A stretch of 64,000 bases of DNA from Enterobacterales bacterium (GTDB lineage: Bacteria > Pseudomonadota > Gammaproteobacteria > Enterobacterales > Enterobacteriaceae): positions 1 through 64,000 of the forward strand of contig JAATFX010000085.1 of NCBI GenBank assembly GCA_015654925.1. The letters run 5' to 3'. Every line of letters begins with the position of its first letter. Within the stretch, counting starts at the first letter, position 1. A program made the translations under genes and the position numbers. Below the pieces are notes generated by a model. It worked only from the letters and a program-made list of their open reading frames with translations. It made no database searches and was not told the DNA's origin. Shown piece after piece: positions 1 through 7,533 of the stretch.

Positions 1-123
1 GGCAGCTTAGAAAGGTCTAATCGAGCCTAAATGATCGCGGGGTGAGTTCACCGCCGCATTTTGCGCCCTACTAACGTTCAAGGGACGTTATCTAATTATT
101 ATATAGTACTTAACAAAAATTTA

Positions 124-226
124 TTAACGTTCGCGCCAAGTGAGCCACACTCGCATATCAAACTCTAATTGGTGGTATTGTGGCCCCCTATGGCAGCACC
201 GCTGGCAAAACGCCTTGCCGTGCCCC
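124..226 (-). pseudogene. Decayed 3' fragment of a second ygjP copy
   Basis: Read on the minus strand, about 30 codons up to a TAA at 124-126 match the C-terminus of the intact YgjP encoded at 1540-2043. Both contain KAF, then two Cys and a His, then YHQLEFD and WLT; 19 of 26 aligned residues are identical, and the DNA also aligns almost without gaps. The rest of the gene, including the HELAH zinc site, is missing. The match stops a few bases before the stop codon of the aspartic protease gene at 232, so the protease segment seems to sit between two direct copies of this gene end. This is a remnant, not a functional gene. Confidence 0.75.
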
Positions 227-231
227 ACTCT

Positions 232-1055
232 CTAGATATTCTCTTTTATGAATAATCTTTTACCGGGAAAGTCGATTAGTACAGCATATTTTTGGAAAAA
301 ATTATTTCCAATTAATCCGTCAGCGCCTAAATGATCAAGTTTGCCATCCAATATTACCGCATTGACATCGATTTTTTTAGCACCTGTACCTACCAATCGA
401 AACGCTGATGCGACACATCCTTTATTATCCATGTCTTTTAAAACATGTTGGCAGGAAAAATTTACTATGGGGGGCTTTAACCTGTTTCGCCAAATTAAAG
501 AAACGGTCGATGCAGTATCCAAAACCAAATTATAATCGTTCAGATTTTGTGACGTTTTAACTATAATACCTTCATGGGTATGCTTCAGCGGTAATTCTAT
601 CCAACCATCGTTTACATTGATGCCTAATGCCGGAAAATATTCAGAAACCAATAGCCGATTATTTTTATAATCTAACAGAATAACTCGGTCCTTAAATAAA
701 CCAAGGCCAATTGCCATCGTCGTGGGCAGGTTTTTATTTTCATTCAGGTATAATCCCCATGGTGTTAATGACATACCACAGACGTTTTTAAATAACATGC
801 CATTGATAGAAAAGCAATTTTAGCCATAAGTTCTTTAGATAAATGCAGCGCAGTATTTGAACCAGTATCAATAATAAATTCTTGTTTTTTACCATCTATT
901 TCTATGTTGGTTAAAGGTAGGTAGGACTCATCCAAATGGAAATGCATATGCATGACTTTTTCGGAAGCCAAAGAATCCATAGAAAATAATGACGTAAAGG
1001 AACAAAAAATAACCATTGCTGTTACCGTTATCATTTTATTCAGAATAAAATGCAT
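232..1055 (-). pseudogene. Frameshifted secreted aspartic protease (clan AA, two DTG-type motifs)
   Basis: Two overlapping reading frames make one protein. The upstream frame starts at 1055, with GGAG spaced seven bases before ATG, encodes a hydrophobic signal peptide and carries a DTGS active-site motif preceded by FII. It stops at 765. The downstream frame, open from 819 to 232, carries a second motif (LVLDTAS) and a C-terminal GLIGNNFF block typical of retropepsin-like lobes. Both frames are open only between 765 and 819, so the shift lies there, next to short A and T runs. The intact protein would be roughly 270 residues with two Asp-bearing lobes, secreted or periplasmic. It overlaps the 48-codon gene upstream by 20 bases. 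A sequencing error or programmed shift is possible; a pseudogene is the simplest reading. Confidence 0.65.
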
Positions 1056-1182
1056 AAGGATTCTCCACTCCGGCGGTTTGATCAAAAATGTCCTCAGGGA
1101 GTAATTGAGGTTGTGTGTGTTTGACAATACAATCTTTAATCTCACTTTTGGTATCAGCAATTTCTTTCTTCAATTTAGACAT
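1036..1182 (-). CDS. 48-residue peptide, possible ribosomal-peptide precursor
   Basis: An ATG at 1182 follows a strong GGAGG ribosome-binding site at the right distance. The frame runs 48 codons to TAA at 1036-1038, 20 bases into the aspartic protease gene, so the two are probably translationally coupled. The peptide begins MSKLKKEI, is charged and helix-like in its first half, has one Cys (residue 18) and a stretch LLPEDIFDQTAG, and ends in an aromatic tail, NPYAFYSE. This leader-then-short-core layout next to a secreted protease is seen in some ribosomal natural-product loci, but no modifying enzyme is visible in the window. I do not recognise the family, and the function is an inference only. 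Confidence 0.55.
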   Translation of the reverse strand: MSKLKKEIADTKSEIKDCIVKHTQPQLLPEDIFDQTAGVENPYAFYSE

Positions 1183-1539
1183 GGTCTAATCCTCCGCGAT
1201 GTTAGATGCTGAGAGGGGCATCTTGAAACATCATAACTAATGGCGAATAACAAAAAAACACCAATAACCAACTTTTTTATGGTGAGTTTTACGAACGGCG
1301 TTAGCGATGTTCCCCTGACTATGGCGCTAATTGACTTGTTAGGGGAAAAATATTATAAGAAATTCAATCTCACTATAATCTATGGCGTTAATATATTATG
1401 GCTAGTAACATTTTTGGCTTGAAGAACTGTTTTTAGCGTATGCCATTTTTGATAAATATATATAACTCCATACTATATTTACCCTCTCTATTTAGTGGTT
1501 TGACTAACAGCAATGAAGGGGGGCTATTAGACGAAAACT
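1183..1539. other. AT-rich gap upstream of the peptide gene
   Basis: This stretch is clearly lower in GC than ygjP beside it. It should hold the promoter for the minus-strand peptide and protease pair. A plus-strand frame at 1240-1422 encodes 60 residues with a hydrophobic C-terminus, but it has no ribosome-binding site at a usable distance and no recognisable family, so I do not call it a gene. Nothing else is recognised here. Confidence 0.5.
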
Positions 1540-2043
1540 TTATTCCCGCGGCGCTTCCAGCGCCAACTGGGTCAGCCACAAGCGGGTATCGAACTCCAAC
1601 TGATGATAGCGCGGCTCCATATGGCAGCACAGCTGGTAAAACGCCTTGTCGTGCTCTTTTTCCTTAAGGTGCGCCAGTTCATGTACCACGATCATGCGCA
1701 GGAAATCCGCCGGAGCGGTTTTGAATACCGTGGCGATACGGATCTCCGCCTTGGCTTTCAGTTTGCCGCCCTGCACGCGGGACACCGCGGTATGCAGGCC
1801 CAGCGCATTTTTCAGCACATGGATTTTACTGTCCCAGGCCACCTTATTCACCGGGGCGGCATTGCGCAGATAGTGATTTTTTAAATCCAGCGTGTATACG
1901 TACAGCGCCTTGTCGCTGGTGACGGCGTGCGCGGCGGGATAGCGTTTCGCCAGCACGTCGCCCAGGCGTTGTTCCGCGATAAGCGTGCGTACCTGCGCCA
2001 GCAGATGCTCGGGGTAGCCTTGCAAATAAATCAGTGGTGTCAT
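1540..2043 (-). CDS. ygjP: YgjP-family zinc metallopeptidase-like protein (M48/DUF45)
   Basis: The 167-residue cytoplasmic protein carries HELAH near residue 121 followed by KEKEHDKAF, the zinc-binding pattern of the YgjP/WLM-type metallopeptidase fold. The C-terminal CCHMEPRYHQLEFD block is typical of the enterobacterial family, and the length fits. E. coli YgjP has been reported as a UTP pyrophosphatase, so the peptidase label reflects fold, not proven activity. A decayed copy of its last 30 codons lies at 124-226. Divergent or co-directional partners are not obvious: the next gene upstream, at 2271, is a PTS permease on the same strand, 227 bases away. Confidence 0.85.
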   Translation of the reverse strand: MTPLIYLQGYPEHLLAQVRTLIAEQRLGDVLAKRYPAAHAVTSDKALYVYTLDLKNHYLRNAAPVNKVAWDSKIHVLKNALGLHTAVSRVQGGKLKAKAEIRIATVFKTAPADFLRMIVVHELAHLKEKEHDKAFYQLCCHMEPRYHQLEFDTRLWLTQLALEAPRE

Positions 2044-2270
2044 AACAGCCCTATAGCGCGGCCATAAAATAAGCCGGAGAGCTTAATATTACCGGAAAAA
2101 ATCGAGGGTGGCCGCCCGTAAGGACATTTTTTATCGGGGCGGGGGCTTGTTCGCGCCGACGCCGGCGCTATCGGGACGGGGCGGACCGGGCCTGATGTCC
2201 CGTACCGGCCCGCAGCACGGGTCAGGAACACCGCTGGTTCCCGCCCGTGCTTATTCATGGCTGCGGCGGA

Positions 2271-3632
2271 TTAGGCCCGATGACCCTCAGAGGCGGCCAG
2301 CTCGGCGGCCGAAGTTTGCCGCGCCTGATGCTCCTCGCGGAATTTCTGCCGATCCCAGGCCAAAAAGAATGGGTAGTAAATCACCATGGAGATCGCCAGG
2401 TTGACCACCTGGATCACCGTGCCGGAGATGTGGCCGCCGGTAGCCAGATAGCCGCTGATAAAGATGGGCGTGGTGAAGGGCAGCGCAATGCCCACCGGCG
2501 GCGTCACCAGCCCGGTCGCCATGGCGGTATAAGTGACGATGACCAGCACTACCGGGGTCAGGATGAACGGCAGGAAAAAATAGGGATTCATGACCAGCGG
2601 AATGCCAAACACCATCGGCTCGCTGATATTAAATAAGCAGCCCGGCGCGGCGATTTTCCCCAGCTGTTTCATTTGCGCGCTGCGGCTGCGCAGCAGCATA
2701 AAAATCACCAGTCCCAGCAGCGCGCCGGTCCCGCCTGGGGCGATCCACAAATCATAGAATTGCTGGGTAATAATGTGCGGGATCGGTTGATTGGTTTGAA
2801 ACGCGGCCAGGTTCTCCGACATATTGGACAGCCATACCGGCTGGATAAACACCAGGACGATGGCGTCGCCGTGCAAACCCAGGGTCCATAGCAGCCCGAT
2901 CAGGATCACCGAGAAAATCATGCCCGGCAGCGTGCCGCCGATATGATGCATCGGAATACCGATAATCGTGGCGATCATGGTATTGATATCGCCGAACGGC
3001 GTGGCCTCCACGATCAGCCGCAGCGCCAGGATCACCGCCAATACGCAAAAGCCCGGAATCAACGCCAGAAACGATTTGGCCACCGCCGGCGGCACCCCTT
3101 CCGGCATGGTGATAACCATATTGCGGTTATGCACAAACCGGTAAATCTCGGTGGAAAGTATCGCCACCACGATGGCCACGAATAAGCCCTGGCTGCCGAT
3201 AAAATTCATCGGCAGCACGCCTTTGACCATTTGTTCCGCCGCGCCCTGTACCGGAGTAAACAGGGTGTGCTGAGGAATGGTCATAATAAACGCCACCAGC
3301 GAGACGGCGCCGGTAGTGAGCGGGTCGAGGCCGCGGTATTTTTCCGCCAGCCGGTAGGCGATGCCAAAACTGGAGATAATGGCCATGATGTCGTATGTGG
3401 CTTTAACCGGATAAAGCAGTTTATCGCGCCAGGCATCGCCGAAAATCTCCCCCATAAAATGGGCATAACTGGGAATAGGCAAATACGCGAAGATCAGGAA
3501 AAAAGAGCCGATTAACATAAACGGCATATTCAGTATAATACCGTCGCGTACCGATAATATATGTTTCTGGCCGGCGATTTTTAACGCTGTTGGCAATATA
3601 TAACGTTCGAGAATACTATTTACACGAGACAT
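2271..3632 (-). CDS. PTS cellobiose/beta-glucoside permease EIIC (Lac family)
   Basis: The 453-residue integral membrane protein carries sugar across the inner membrane as EIIB phosphorylates it. It has the lactose/cellobiose EIIC layout: an N-terminal RYILPTALKIA region, many hydrophobic segments, a GLHGD motif with the conserved His near the middle, and a late ISEPMVFGIP signature that helps bind sugar. It resembles ChbC/CelB. It is the last gene of the minus-strand operon EIIB-EIIA-GH4-EIIC, 65 bases after the glucosidase. Specificity for cellobiose, chitobiose or an aryl-beta-glucoside cannot be decided from sequence. Confidence 0.9.
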   Translation of the reverse strand: MSRVNSILERYILPTALKIAGQKHILSVRDGIILNMPFMLIGSFFLIFAYLPIPSYAHFMGEIFGDAWRDKLLYPVKATYDIMAIISSFGIAYRLAEKYRGLDPLTTGAVSLVAFIMTIPQHTLFTPVQGAAEQMVKGVLPMNFIGSQGLFVAIVVAILSTEIYRFVHNRNMVITMPEGVPPAVAKSFLALIPGFCVLAVILALRLIVEATPFGDINTMIATIIGIPMHHIGGTLPGMIFSVILIGLLWTLGLHGDAIVLVFIQPVWLSNMSENLAAFQTNQPIPHIITQQFYDLWIAPGGTGALLGLVIFMLLRSRSAQMKQLGKIAAPGCLFNISEPMVFGIPLVMNPYFFLPFILTPVVLVIVTYTAMATGLVTPPVGIALPFTTPIFISGYLATGGHISGTVIQVVNLAISMVIYYPFFLAWDRQKFREEHQARQTSAAELAASEGHRA

Positions 3633-3697
3633 AATCCCCCCTGCTCCGGCGGTTGCGGAGTGTAGCCTAATTGTTTTTATGGGTAGTGCCGGGCTAT

Positions 3698-4999
3698 TTA
3701 ATTAAATTGCGGCAAATAGCGCCGGTTCTGGCTTAACACCTCGGACAGCATCGTTTCCGCAATTGCGACATTGCCGATCAGCGGATTGACCACCAGCGCC
3801 AGGAGCGCGCTTTTGCGGCAACCGTGTACCGCGGCTTCAATGGTCAGGCGTTCAAAATCTTTTACCTGCTGCGTCAGGCCGTTCATGGCCGGCGGCAATG
3901 CCCCGAAACTCAACGGGTGGGCGCCCTGGGCGTCAACCACGCAATTGGTTTCGATGACCGCATCGTCGGGCAAACCCTGGATAGCGCCATTATTGCGGGT
4001 ATTCACTACTAATATTTTGCCGGAATTATTATGAATGGCGCGGATCAGTTCGACGGCGACTTCCGAATAAAAGGCCCCGCCGCGCAGGCTGAGCTGTTCG
4101 GGCTTTTTATCCAGCTCGGGTTGGGCGTACAGGGCAAACAGCTCCGCTTCGATCTTCATGACCTGTTCCGCCCGCGTGCCGCCCTCCCGCGCCGCGGCTA
4201 TTTCCTCTTCCAGCATGGCGGCGGTCTGGTAAAAGTAGCGATGGTAGGGGCAGGGAATCGCGCCCAGGGCTTGCAAGAACGCCGGCGGCCAGGGCACATC
4301 TTTAATATTGTTCATGGTCAGCGTTTCGCCGTCGCTCAGCAAATCGATGACCCGGCGGGTGACATCCTGTCCGCGCAGCGTGACCTGATGCACCCATACC
4401 ATATGATTGAGGCCGGCGAAACGCAGATCCACGTCAGCGCGCGGCGCCTTGAGCATATCGGCAATCATATGATGCATGGAGACCGGCACATTACACAGCC
4501 CGATGATTTTGGCCTTGCTATAGCGGGACACCGCCTCGGTTACGATGCCGGCCGGGTTGGTGAAATTAATAATCCACGCGTCGGGGGCCACCGCTTCCAC
4601 GGTGCGCGCCACCTCAAGCATGACCGGGATGGTGCGCAGCGCTTTGGCGAAACCGCCGACGCCGGTGGTTTCCTGCCCGAGCAAATTAAAGGATAATCCC
4701 AGCCGTTCGTCCCCGGCCCGCGCGGCAAGCTGGCCGACCCGCAGCTGGGTCAGGACGAAGCTGGCGCCGCGGATCGCCTCTTCCAGGCTAAAATGCACCG
4801 ATACCACGACCTGCTCCAACCCGTTGCGCTTAAGCATGCGCCGCGCCAGCGCCGCGATAATATTCACTTTTTCACGGCCCGATTCCACGTCCACCAGCGC
4901 CAGTTCGGTGAGCGCGACTTCATGGTGATAGTTAATCAATCCTTCAACCAGTTCCGGTGTATAGCTGCTGCCACCACCAATCACGGTTATTTTAGTCAT
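3698..4999 (-). CDS. 6-phospho-beta-glucosidase, glycoside hydrolase family 4
   Basis: The 433-residue cytoplasmic enzyme cleaves the phosphorylated disaccharide delivered by the PTS. It has the GH4 N-terminal NAD-binding motif VIGGGSSYTPEL, the NFTNPAG segment and LCNVP, whose Cys is a metal ligand. GH4 enzymes use NAD and a divalent metal in an oxidation-elimination mechanism. Its length matches ChbF/CelF/LicH-type enzymes. Its start overlaps the EIIA gene end by eight bases, showing translational coupling. The same operon contains EIIB, EIIA and EIIC, so a phospho-beta-glucoside is the likely substrate. Confidence 0.92.
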   Translation of the reverse strand: MTKITVIGGGSSYTPELVEGLINYHHEVALTELALVDVESGREKVNIIAALARRMLKRNGLEQVVVSVHFSLEEAIRGASFVLTQLRVGQLAARAGDERLGLSFNLLGQETTGVGGFAKALRTIPVMLEVARTVEAVAPDAWIINFTNPAGIVTEAVSRYSKAKIIGLCNVPVSMHHMIADMLKAPRADVDLRFAGLNHMVWVHQVTLRGQDVTRRVIDLLSDGETLTMNNIKDVPWPPAFLQALGAIPCPYHRYFYQTAAMLEEEIAAAREGGTRAEQVMKIEAELFALYAQPELDKKPEQLSLRGGAFYSEVAVELIRAIHNNSGKILVVNTRNNGAIQGLPDDAVIETNCVVDAQGAHPLSFGALPPAMNGLTQQVKDFERLTIEAAVHGCRKSALLALVVNPLIGNVAIAETMLSEVLSQNRRYLPQFN

Positions 5000-5315
5000 G
5001 GTGTGCCCCTTGCGGTATTCGGCGATAAAGTTCTATCAGATCGGCGGCTAAATCCTGTACCAGCATGGCGTTCATCAAATGATCCTGCGCATGCATCAGA
5101 ATTAAACTGCACGGTATTTTTCCACTGCCTTCATCTAAACTGATTAACTGCGTTTGTATTTTGTGCGCCAGGGATATGGCGGCCCTGGCCTCGGCCATTC
5201 CCGCCAGGGCGGCGCCGGTATCCCCGTGTCTGGCCTGCCGCAATGCGGTTAATAAACTACTTCTGGCGCTGCCGGCCTGGATCAATAACTCCATTACGCT
5301 GCTTTCCAGATCCAT
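4992..5315 (-). CDS. PTS cellobiose-type EIIA (Lac family)
   Basis: The 107-residue soluble phosphocarrier takes phosphate from HPr and gives it to EIIB. It has the helical EIIA-Lac pattern: AGSARSS early, HKIQTQLI in the middle, and the phosphorylated His in LMHAQDHLMNAML. I start it at 5315, where GGGGGG lies a few bases before ATG and the protein starts MDLESS as in relatives; an ATG ten codons upstream (5345) is also possible. It overlaps the glucosidase gene downstream by eight bases and follows EIIB after about 85 bases. Confidence 0.9.
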   Translation of the reverse strand: MDLESSVMELLIQAGSARSSLLTALRQARHGDTGAALAGMAEARAAISLAHKIQTQLISLDEGSGKIPCSLILMHAQDHLMNAMLVQDLAADLIELYRRIPQGAHHD

Positions 5316-5399
5316 ATTGCCCCCCGTTTGCCGCTGTTCAGGCATAGCCCACCCGGCGCGTGAAGCAAAACATTCACGCGTTGATTTAATTAAGAGGCG

Positions 5400-5705
5400 T
5401 CAGGAAATAAGGCTAAGCGCTTTATCCAATACTTTATCCCCACGCATGGTGCCGTAATCCAGCATATCGATTACCGCCACGGGTTTACCCAGCGGCGCGG
5501 CAATGGCGGATAGCCGGGAATATTCATATTTCACCTGCGGGCCAAGCAAAATAATATCCGCCTGAGCCACCACTTGTTCAAATTCCGCCACCGGGATCGC
5601 CTGGATATCGATCTCCAATAAGCGTTTTTTAGCCTCGGCTTTCATTTTTTGCACCAGCATGCTGGTGGACATGCCGGCGGCGCAGCATAAAATAATCTTT
5701 TTCAT
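5400..5705 (-). CDS. PTS cellobiose-type EIIB (Lac family)
   Basis: The 101-residue soluble protein transfers phosphate from EIIA to the incoming sugar. It opens MKKIILCCAAGMSTSMLV, the family signature, with Cys8 as the phosphorylated residue of the P-loop. A later ILLGPQVKYE motif is also conserved. It is the first gene of the minus-strand beta-glucoside operon; the promoter region lies at 5706-6107, shared with the divergent RpiR-type regulator. Confidence 0.93.
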   Translation of the reverse strand: MKKIILCCAAGMSTSMLVQKMKAEAKKRLLEIDIQAIPVAEFEQVVAQADIILLGPQVKYEYSRLSAIAAPLGKPVAVIDMLDYGTMRGDKVLDKALSLIS

Positions 5706-5848
5706 TTTTTTGCTTCCCTATAACAGGCGATCCTCGCTTGGATAAACATAAAACAGCAGCGATGACCGGTTGTAAATACCTTCAGCCCATAGCTTTTAAT
5801 TATGGAAATAAAAAATCATTAAAAAACAGTAAGTTGAAAAAATATGTA

Positions 5849-5867
5849 GATGAAAATATTTTTCATC
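5849..5867. promoter_or_regulatory. Palindrome in the divergent PTS/regulator promoter region
   Basis: GATGAAAA, three bases, then TTTTCATC form a perfect 8+8 inverted repeat. A smaller related one, TGAAAAATTCA, lies at 5891-5901. They sit in the AT-rich 400-base gap between the EIIB gene (minus) and the RpiR-type gene (plus). They are candidate operator sites for that regulator or another local protein; binding is inferred from position only. Confidence 0.45.
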
Positions 5868-5995
5868 AATGTGATCGCCATCGATTTTTATGAAAAATTC
5901 AAGATATGCAATGCATTATAACAAGTTGATTTAAAATGATTTATAAATAAAGTTTTTTGTCATGACGCCCCATTCGCCAAAATTGTGAGGGACCT

Positions 5996-6025
5996 ATGAA
6001 AAATATTTTCACTGAGGTATCCTAA
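5996..6025 (+). CDS. Nine-residue open frame with ribosome-binding site, possible leader
   Basis: An ATG at 5996 preceded by GAGGGA encodes MKNIFTEVS and a TAA. It lies about 80 bases before the RpiR-type gene on the same strand. It could be a leader peptide or chance. There is no Trp, Cys or other residue run to suggest an attenuator. Confidence 0.2.
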   Translation: MKNIFTEVS

Positions 6026-6107
6026 GGGCCAGGCCTTTAACCGGTACGCAAACTACGTTAATTTGATCGGGGCTGGCCGGTCGGCGCAAAAATGGGACAT
6101 CTTGGTC

Positions 6108-7322
6108 ATGGATATCGTTTATCAAATTCAGTTCAGGCAAAACCAATTTAATCGTCAGGAAGCCAGGGTCGCCAAAACCATCCTGGAGAATCCCACGTTC
6201 GCTTCCACCGCGACTATCGATCAATTGGCGGCCCGGGCCGGCGTGAGCAAAGAAATTGTCGGCAATTTCGCCAAATCCCTGGGTTGCGCGGATCTGAACG
6301 ATTTTATTTATCGTATGCGTGAACAGCAGCCCCCGGCCGCACCCGCCGAAATCCCGGTCGCGCCGCCGGTATTAGGCAATATGGACGTGGCGTTTGCCTC
6401 GGCCTCCGCCATTGGCAAGCTGCCGGGCGTCAGCGCCGCGGCCATCGGCCTGTTTGCCCGCTCGATTGGCGCTGAAGAAGATATTGGCGATATTATTTAC
6501 CAAATCCGCGCGCAGCTTAATCAGCTTAGCCAGCAGGAAGCCAAAGTCGCCCAGGCGATCCTTGACGATGTGCCGTTCGCCTCGTCGGCCACTATTGAGC
6601 AATTGGCTGCGCAGGCCGGAGTCAGCCCCGCCACCATCACCCGCTTTGCCAAATCCATTGGCTGCGATGATATCCGCGATTTGCGCATGAAGCTGGCGCA
6701 GGCCAGCGCCGTCGGTTCACGCTATTTGCCCGCCGCGCCCCCCGTGCCGGACTCCATCCCTTTGCTGTGGCGCCAGACGGTGGCGGAGATCGAACAGACT
6801 TTGCACCGGCACTTGCTGCAATTCGAAGCGCGGGCGTTTACCCGCGCCAGCGAAATTTTAAACCAGTCGCAGGGTATTTATCTGTTTAGCACCGGCAGCA
6901 GCGCTACGCTGCTGGCCAACGATTTGCAGCACCGGTTAATGCGCGCCGGTTATCCGGCGTTTGCTTACCATGACGCTGAAATGATGCGTATCACGGCGGC
7001 TAATTTGGGGCCGCGCCAGGCGGTGCTGGCGCTCTCCATGACCGGGGAAAACCCGGATCTGCTGGCCGCCGCCCGCATTGCCGGAGGGTACGGCGCCCCG
7101 GTTATCGCCATGGTTCCCGCGGCCAGCGCCCTGGCTACGCTGGCGGGGGTGGTTCTGCCGCTCAATACCGACAGCGTGGCGACTATCTCCCAATCGGGGG
7201 CGGCGCGTTACGGCCTGTTATTGACCCTCGATCTGCTGCTGACGCAGTTGGCCCTCCAAGCGCCGGAAGAACGCAAGGTCCAGCTCGAACGCGCGCGCCG
7301 GGCGCTGGACGATATGGCATAA
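6108..7322 (+). CDS. RpiR-family regulator with duplicated N-terminal HTH and SIS domain
   Basis: The 404-residue protein likely controls the divergent beta-glucoside PTS operon. The C-terminal half (about 225-404) is a SIS sugar-phosphate-binding domain (FSTGSSATLLAND; later LSMTGENPD). The N-terminal half is unusual. A complete RpiR HTH (DIVYQIQF... to FAKSLGC) is followed by a partial copy (FASASAIG... FARSIGA, about 94-126). Then comes a second full copy (DIIYQIRAQLNQLSQQEAKVAQAIL... FAKSIGC, about 128-200). The copies share the framework VAxxIL, FAS(S/T)ATI(D/E)QLAA(R/Q)AGVS and FAKS(L/I)GC. RpiR proteins normally have one HTH. I chose ATG 6108; an in-frame ATG at 6063 also exists. Confidence 0.85.
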   Translation: MDIVYQIQFRQNQFNRQEARVAKTILENPTFASTATIDQLAARAGVSKEIVGNFAKSLGCADLNDFIYRMREQQPPAAPAEIPVAPPVLGNMDVAFASASAIGKLPGVSAAAIGLFARSIGAEEDIGDIIYQIRAQLNQLSQQEAKVAQAILDDVPFASSATIEQLAAQAGVSPATITRFAKSIGCDDIRDLRMKLAQASAVGSRYLPAAPPVPDSIPLLWRQTVAEIEQTLHRHLLQFEARAFTRASEILNQSQGIYLFSTGSSATLLANDLQHRLMRAGYPAFAYHDAEMMRITAANLGPRQAVLALSMTGENPDLLAAARIAGGYGAPVIAMVPAASALATLAGVVLPLNTDSVATISQSGAARYGLLLTLDLLLTQLALQAPEERKVQLERARRALDDMA

Positions 7323-7533
7323 GCCGGGGTTGTTCTAATTCCTCTTCCTTCTATTGTGTGCGGCAGCTCACTTTCTGGCATTATTTGCCGGTTGGCCGTT
7401 TCATAATAAAACGTCGCCGGCGGCGCAATGTTTCATAATGGAACTTTTTCCGCCGCTGTCACCCTGCAAGAATCTCCGCTTTATAGTAAGTATCCATAGC
7501 CTATTTCTTATCTCTCTGATGGCGGAGCAACGT
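7323..7533. promoter_or_regulatory. Promoter region of dhaKLM
   Basis: The 211 bases between the RpiR-type gene and dhaK should contain the dhaKLM promoter and DhaR sites. I see no -24/-12 pair with correct spacing: TGGCA at about 7376 is followed by TTGCC two bases too close. This agrees with the DhaR copy here lacking the sigma-54 contact motif. No clear hairpin is seen. Confidence 0.35.

Noticed and set aside
1240..1422. A 60-codon plus-strand frame in the low-GC gap
   Set aside because: No ribosome-binding site at a suitable distance and no recognisable family; kept only as a note under the gap.
2044..2270. A 72-codon frame upstream of ygjP
   Set aside because: Low-complexity Arg/Pro/Gly-rich product with no family and no ribosome-binding evidence; treated as intergenic.
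5870..5885. CRP site in the PTS/RpiR gap (TGTGA half)
   Set aside because: Only one half-site is good; the other matches two of five bases.
7374..7392. Possible sigma-54 promoter before dhaK (TGGCA ... TTGCC)
   Set aside because: The GG and GC dinucleotides are two bases too close, and DhaR lacks GAFTGA.
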